A stretch of DNA of 62,000 nt from Lingula anatina (Eukaryota > Brachiopoda > Lingulata > Lingulida > Lingulidae). The notes under the pieces are model-generated. The model saw nothing but the letters and a program-made list of their open reading frames with translations. It made no database searches and was not told the DNA's origin. The stretch is taken from the NCBI RefSeq assembly GCF_001039355.2, contig NW_019775718.1:26751-88750 (forward strand), read 5' to 3'. Within the stretch, counting starts at the first letter, position 1. Every line of letters begins with the position of its first letter. A program made the position numbers and the translations under genes. This document shows positions 60,076 to 62,000 of this stretch, one piece after another.

Positions 60076-61805
60076 CTGCAGGCAAAGCAAGTACAAGGCC
60101 AGTTATCATATAAAAAGACTACATGGCTTTTAAATAAAACGGGTCAAGTGTTATTCTACATGACATTACAACAGGCTTATGACAAACACGGGAACAGATA
60201 ACATGCAATACACTGTTGACACATCAACAGACAACAACATTCATTCAACTACTGGCGTTGGGATGTCTTTGAAATAAATAAAAAAGCTAGGAATGAAGGC
60301 CTGAAAAACTTCTTATCTGTGTGCCAAATATAGGTAGATAACTGATATTATATTGGGTAATGCATGGTAAGCAGCAAACTGGTTGTGAGAAATGTCCCAA
60401 ACTGGATATTCTTTTCAAGAAATGAAGGAAGGCTGTAATTCATTCTTTTCAACTATCTTATATGCAAATAACCAGACATCTAAGAAGGTATTAGTTTTAT
60501 GAAATCAAGCTATTAATATTTAGCCAAGTGGTGAGTTATTTCTGTGCCGTCTTATTAGTCTATCATATATAACATACATTTATTTTCCCCACACACCCAA
60601 AAAAGAATAAAACTTTCCACTCTTAAGAGAGTTAATATGCCATATACTTAAAGCAACTTAACACCACTTTCTAAAAAAATTACATAAAACACTAGTAAAA
60701 CCTTGTGTACAAGCACATAATTCTAGTATCTTAATAAGCTACAGTAACTGTTAGTTATTTTCTAACTCTGTTTATCATACAAATGTGACATTCTGTTTGA
60801 TGGAAAATGATTAACAGTGATATATGTATAGGTGTGCATTAAAAGTGACTAGTGTACATGCTAGTGACAGACTAGATCAATGTATCAGGAAATTGTCAGA
60901 TGGAATGATCCTTCAGAAAGTGACACATTTTTTATGACGACCCCTGTAATATGAAAATTGAAAATTTGACTTTATGCAAGTTGTACAACTCAAGTTTCTT
61001 CAATAAGAACAAAAAGAGTCCAAATATGAGAGAAATGGTTGTTTACATAAAGATGTTCCAACAACTAATGTAAGGAGGTGGTAATTTTATAGTACTTTCC
61101 ATTTCAATTAATGGGAAAATAAATATTTTTTTACAGATTAACAGAAATATGTTTGCTTGTTTGCACAAAAGTAAAAATGCTTTGTCTACAAACAGTTAAT
61201 GGTTACTTATAGTTATTTGATAATAAACTGATATTGCATATCTAAGCCACAAGTATAATAAAGCTTTTAGTTAGGTGCATTTGCAAAATAGCATCTGAAT
61301 GAGGTGAATTTAGCATGAAAGCAGTAAGGTTAAAACTGATGCAATTATGTTAGTAAATATGTAAAATACCTTTTTCCTCACACATTAGTAAACTATAAGA
61401 GAAAACACTTCTAAGTTTGTTTGCATCCTTCACAGGTTAATAATTTTATGACTATAAATAGAATTATATAAATATATGGAACATTGTTAATAATAAAAAA
61501 AAATTTACTATGTCAAACAGAATTAGAGGCTTTCATGAAAAATTAAATTTGGCTATTCTAACTTGGCTCTAGACTTCAAAATATATGCAACCACAAGCTT
61601 ATGATTAAAAAAAAATGGGCTTGTTTAAATTTCCATCTATTCATGATTGGGTAGGCAAATCACTAAACCTCATTTAATGGATATAGGCTGTAGCACAGAA
61701 GTAGTCCGGCTTCTTGCTGAGTGACATTTTCAATTTTGTTCAAAGATTAATAGCACAAATCCACTGCAATCTATGTGTACTAAGGTAGACTAAAAAGTAA
61801 GGTGT

Positions 61806-61847
<42 letters not shown>

Positions 61848-62000
61848 ATGCACACATGCGCGAGTACACACGGTGGCACATGAATGCAACTATGCTATGG
61901 GAGATATGCAGTTTGGGGCATTGATCTCAACTGCTATAAAAGTCCTACATAACTATATTAAATATGCCTAACACAAATCATACAATATGTGCCACAAGCA
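60076..62000. other. MPDZ intron up to the window edge
   Basis: No further exon is recognised before the right edge. A TG microsatellite lies at 61802-61842. Confidence 0.5.
61802..61842. repeat. TG dinucleotide microsatellite
   Basis: About twenty GT units with one TTT interruption near the start. Confidence 0.92.

Noticed and set aside
1-62000. CRISPR arrays, bacterial operons, riboswitches
   Set aside because: None seen; the window is animal nuclear DNA with spliceosomal introns.
1-62000. tRNA or rRNA genes
   Set aside because: No A/B box pair or cloverleaf recognised by eye; a tRNAscan run would be decisive.

Overview
This is a window of animal nuclear DNA, not bacterial or viral. It is AT-rich, its genes are split by GT-AG introns, and it carries MITE-type elements and microsatellites. 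The genes suggest an invertebrate, but I cannot name the phylum from the sequence alone.

Layout: (1) About 0.3-20.7 kb, minus strand: a SPICE1 (spindle and centriole-associated protein 1) orthologue. Its start codon is near 20652 and exons run down to 7294; the last C-terminal exons are not in the window. An almost identical second copy of the downstream exons lies at 296-4658. The two copies belong to two ~7 kb blocks (1-6992 and 6994-~14330) that meet at a single N. A second, smaller duplicated block meets at another N (18197). Both look like uncollapsed haplotypes or assembly joins, although a true duplication cannot be excluded. (2) Inside the large SPICE1 intron (11688-18754), and repeated in the duplicated block, is a multicopy, single-exon gene encoding a basic 103-residue protein that I do not recognise. 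Each complete copy has the architecture of a replication-dependent histone gene: TATA box, a CATTC-type cap region about 32 bases downstream, a short leader, no intron, and 14-15 bases after the stop the 16-base stem-loop GGCCCTTTTCAGGGCC, followed in the plus-strand copies by a CAAGAAAAGCT downstream element. The protein is not a histone. This is the best candidate in the window for an undescribed system: a non-histone gene family with histone-type, probably non-polyadenylated and S-phase-coupled, mRNA ends. Four complete copies (12042-12353 minus; 14117, 14892 and 17271 plus) and three to-be-explained partial ones or fragments are visible. (3) 22.0-25.3 kb, plus strand: an eight-exon coiled-coil gene that matches CCDC152, divergent from SPICE1. 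(4) 26.7-60.1 kb, minus strand: 26 exons covering the C-terminal ~1490 residues of MPDZ/MUPP1, with eight PDZ domains corresponding to PDZ6-13 and a long low-complexity linker; the N-terminal exons lie beyond the right edge.

How they fit together: MPDZ is a tight-junction/polarity scaffold and SPICE1 a centriole/spindle protein; CCDC152 has no firm function. The small histone-type genes share a proximal promoter containing an RFX-like X-box half-palindrome (GGTTGCTATGG), a TATA box and the cap motif, so they are probably co-regulated. Their residence in an intron of a cell-division gene is suggestive but may be coincidental.
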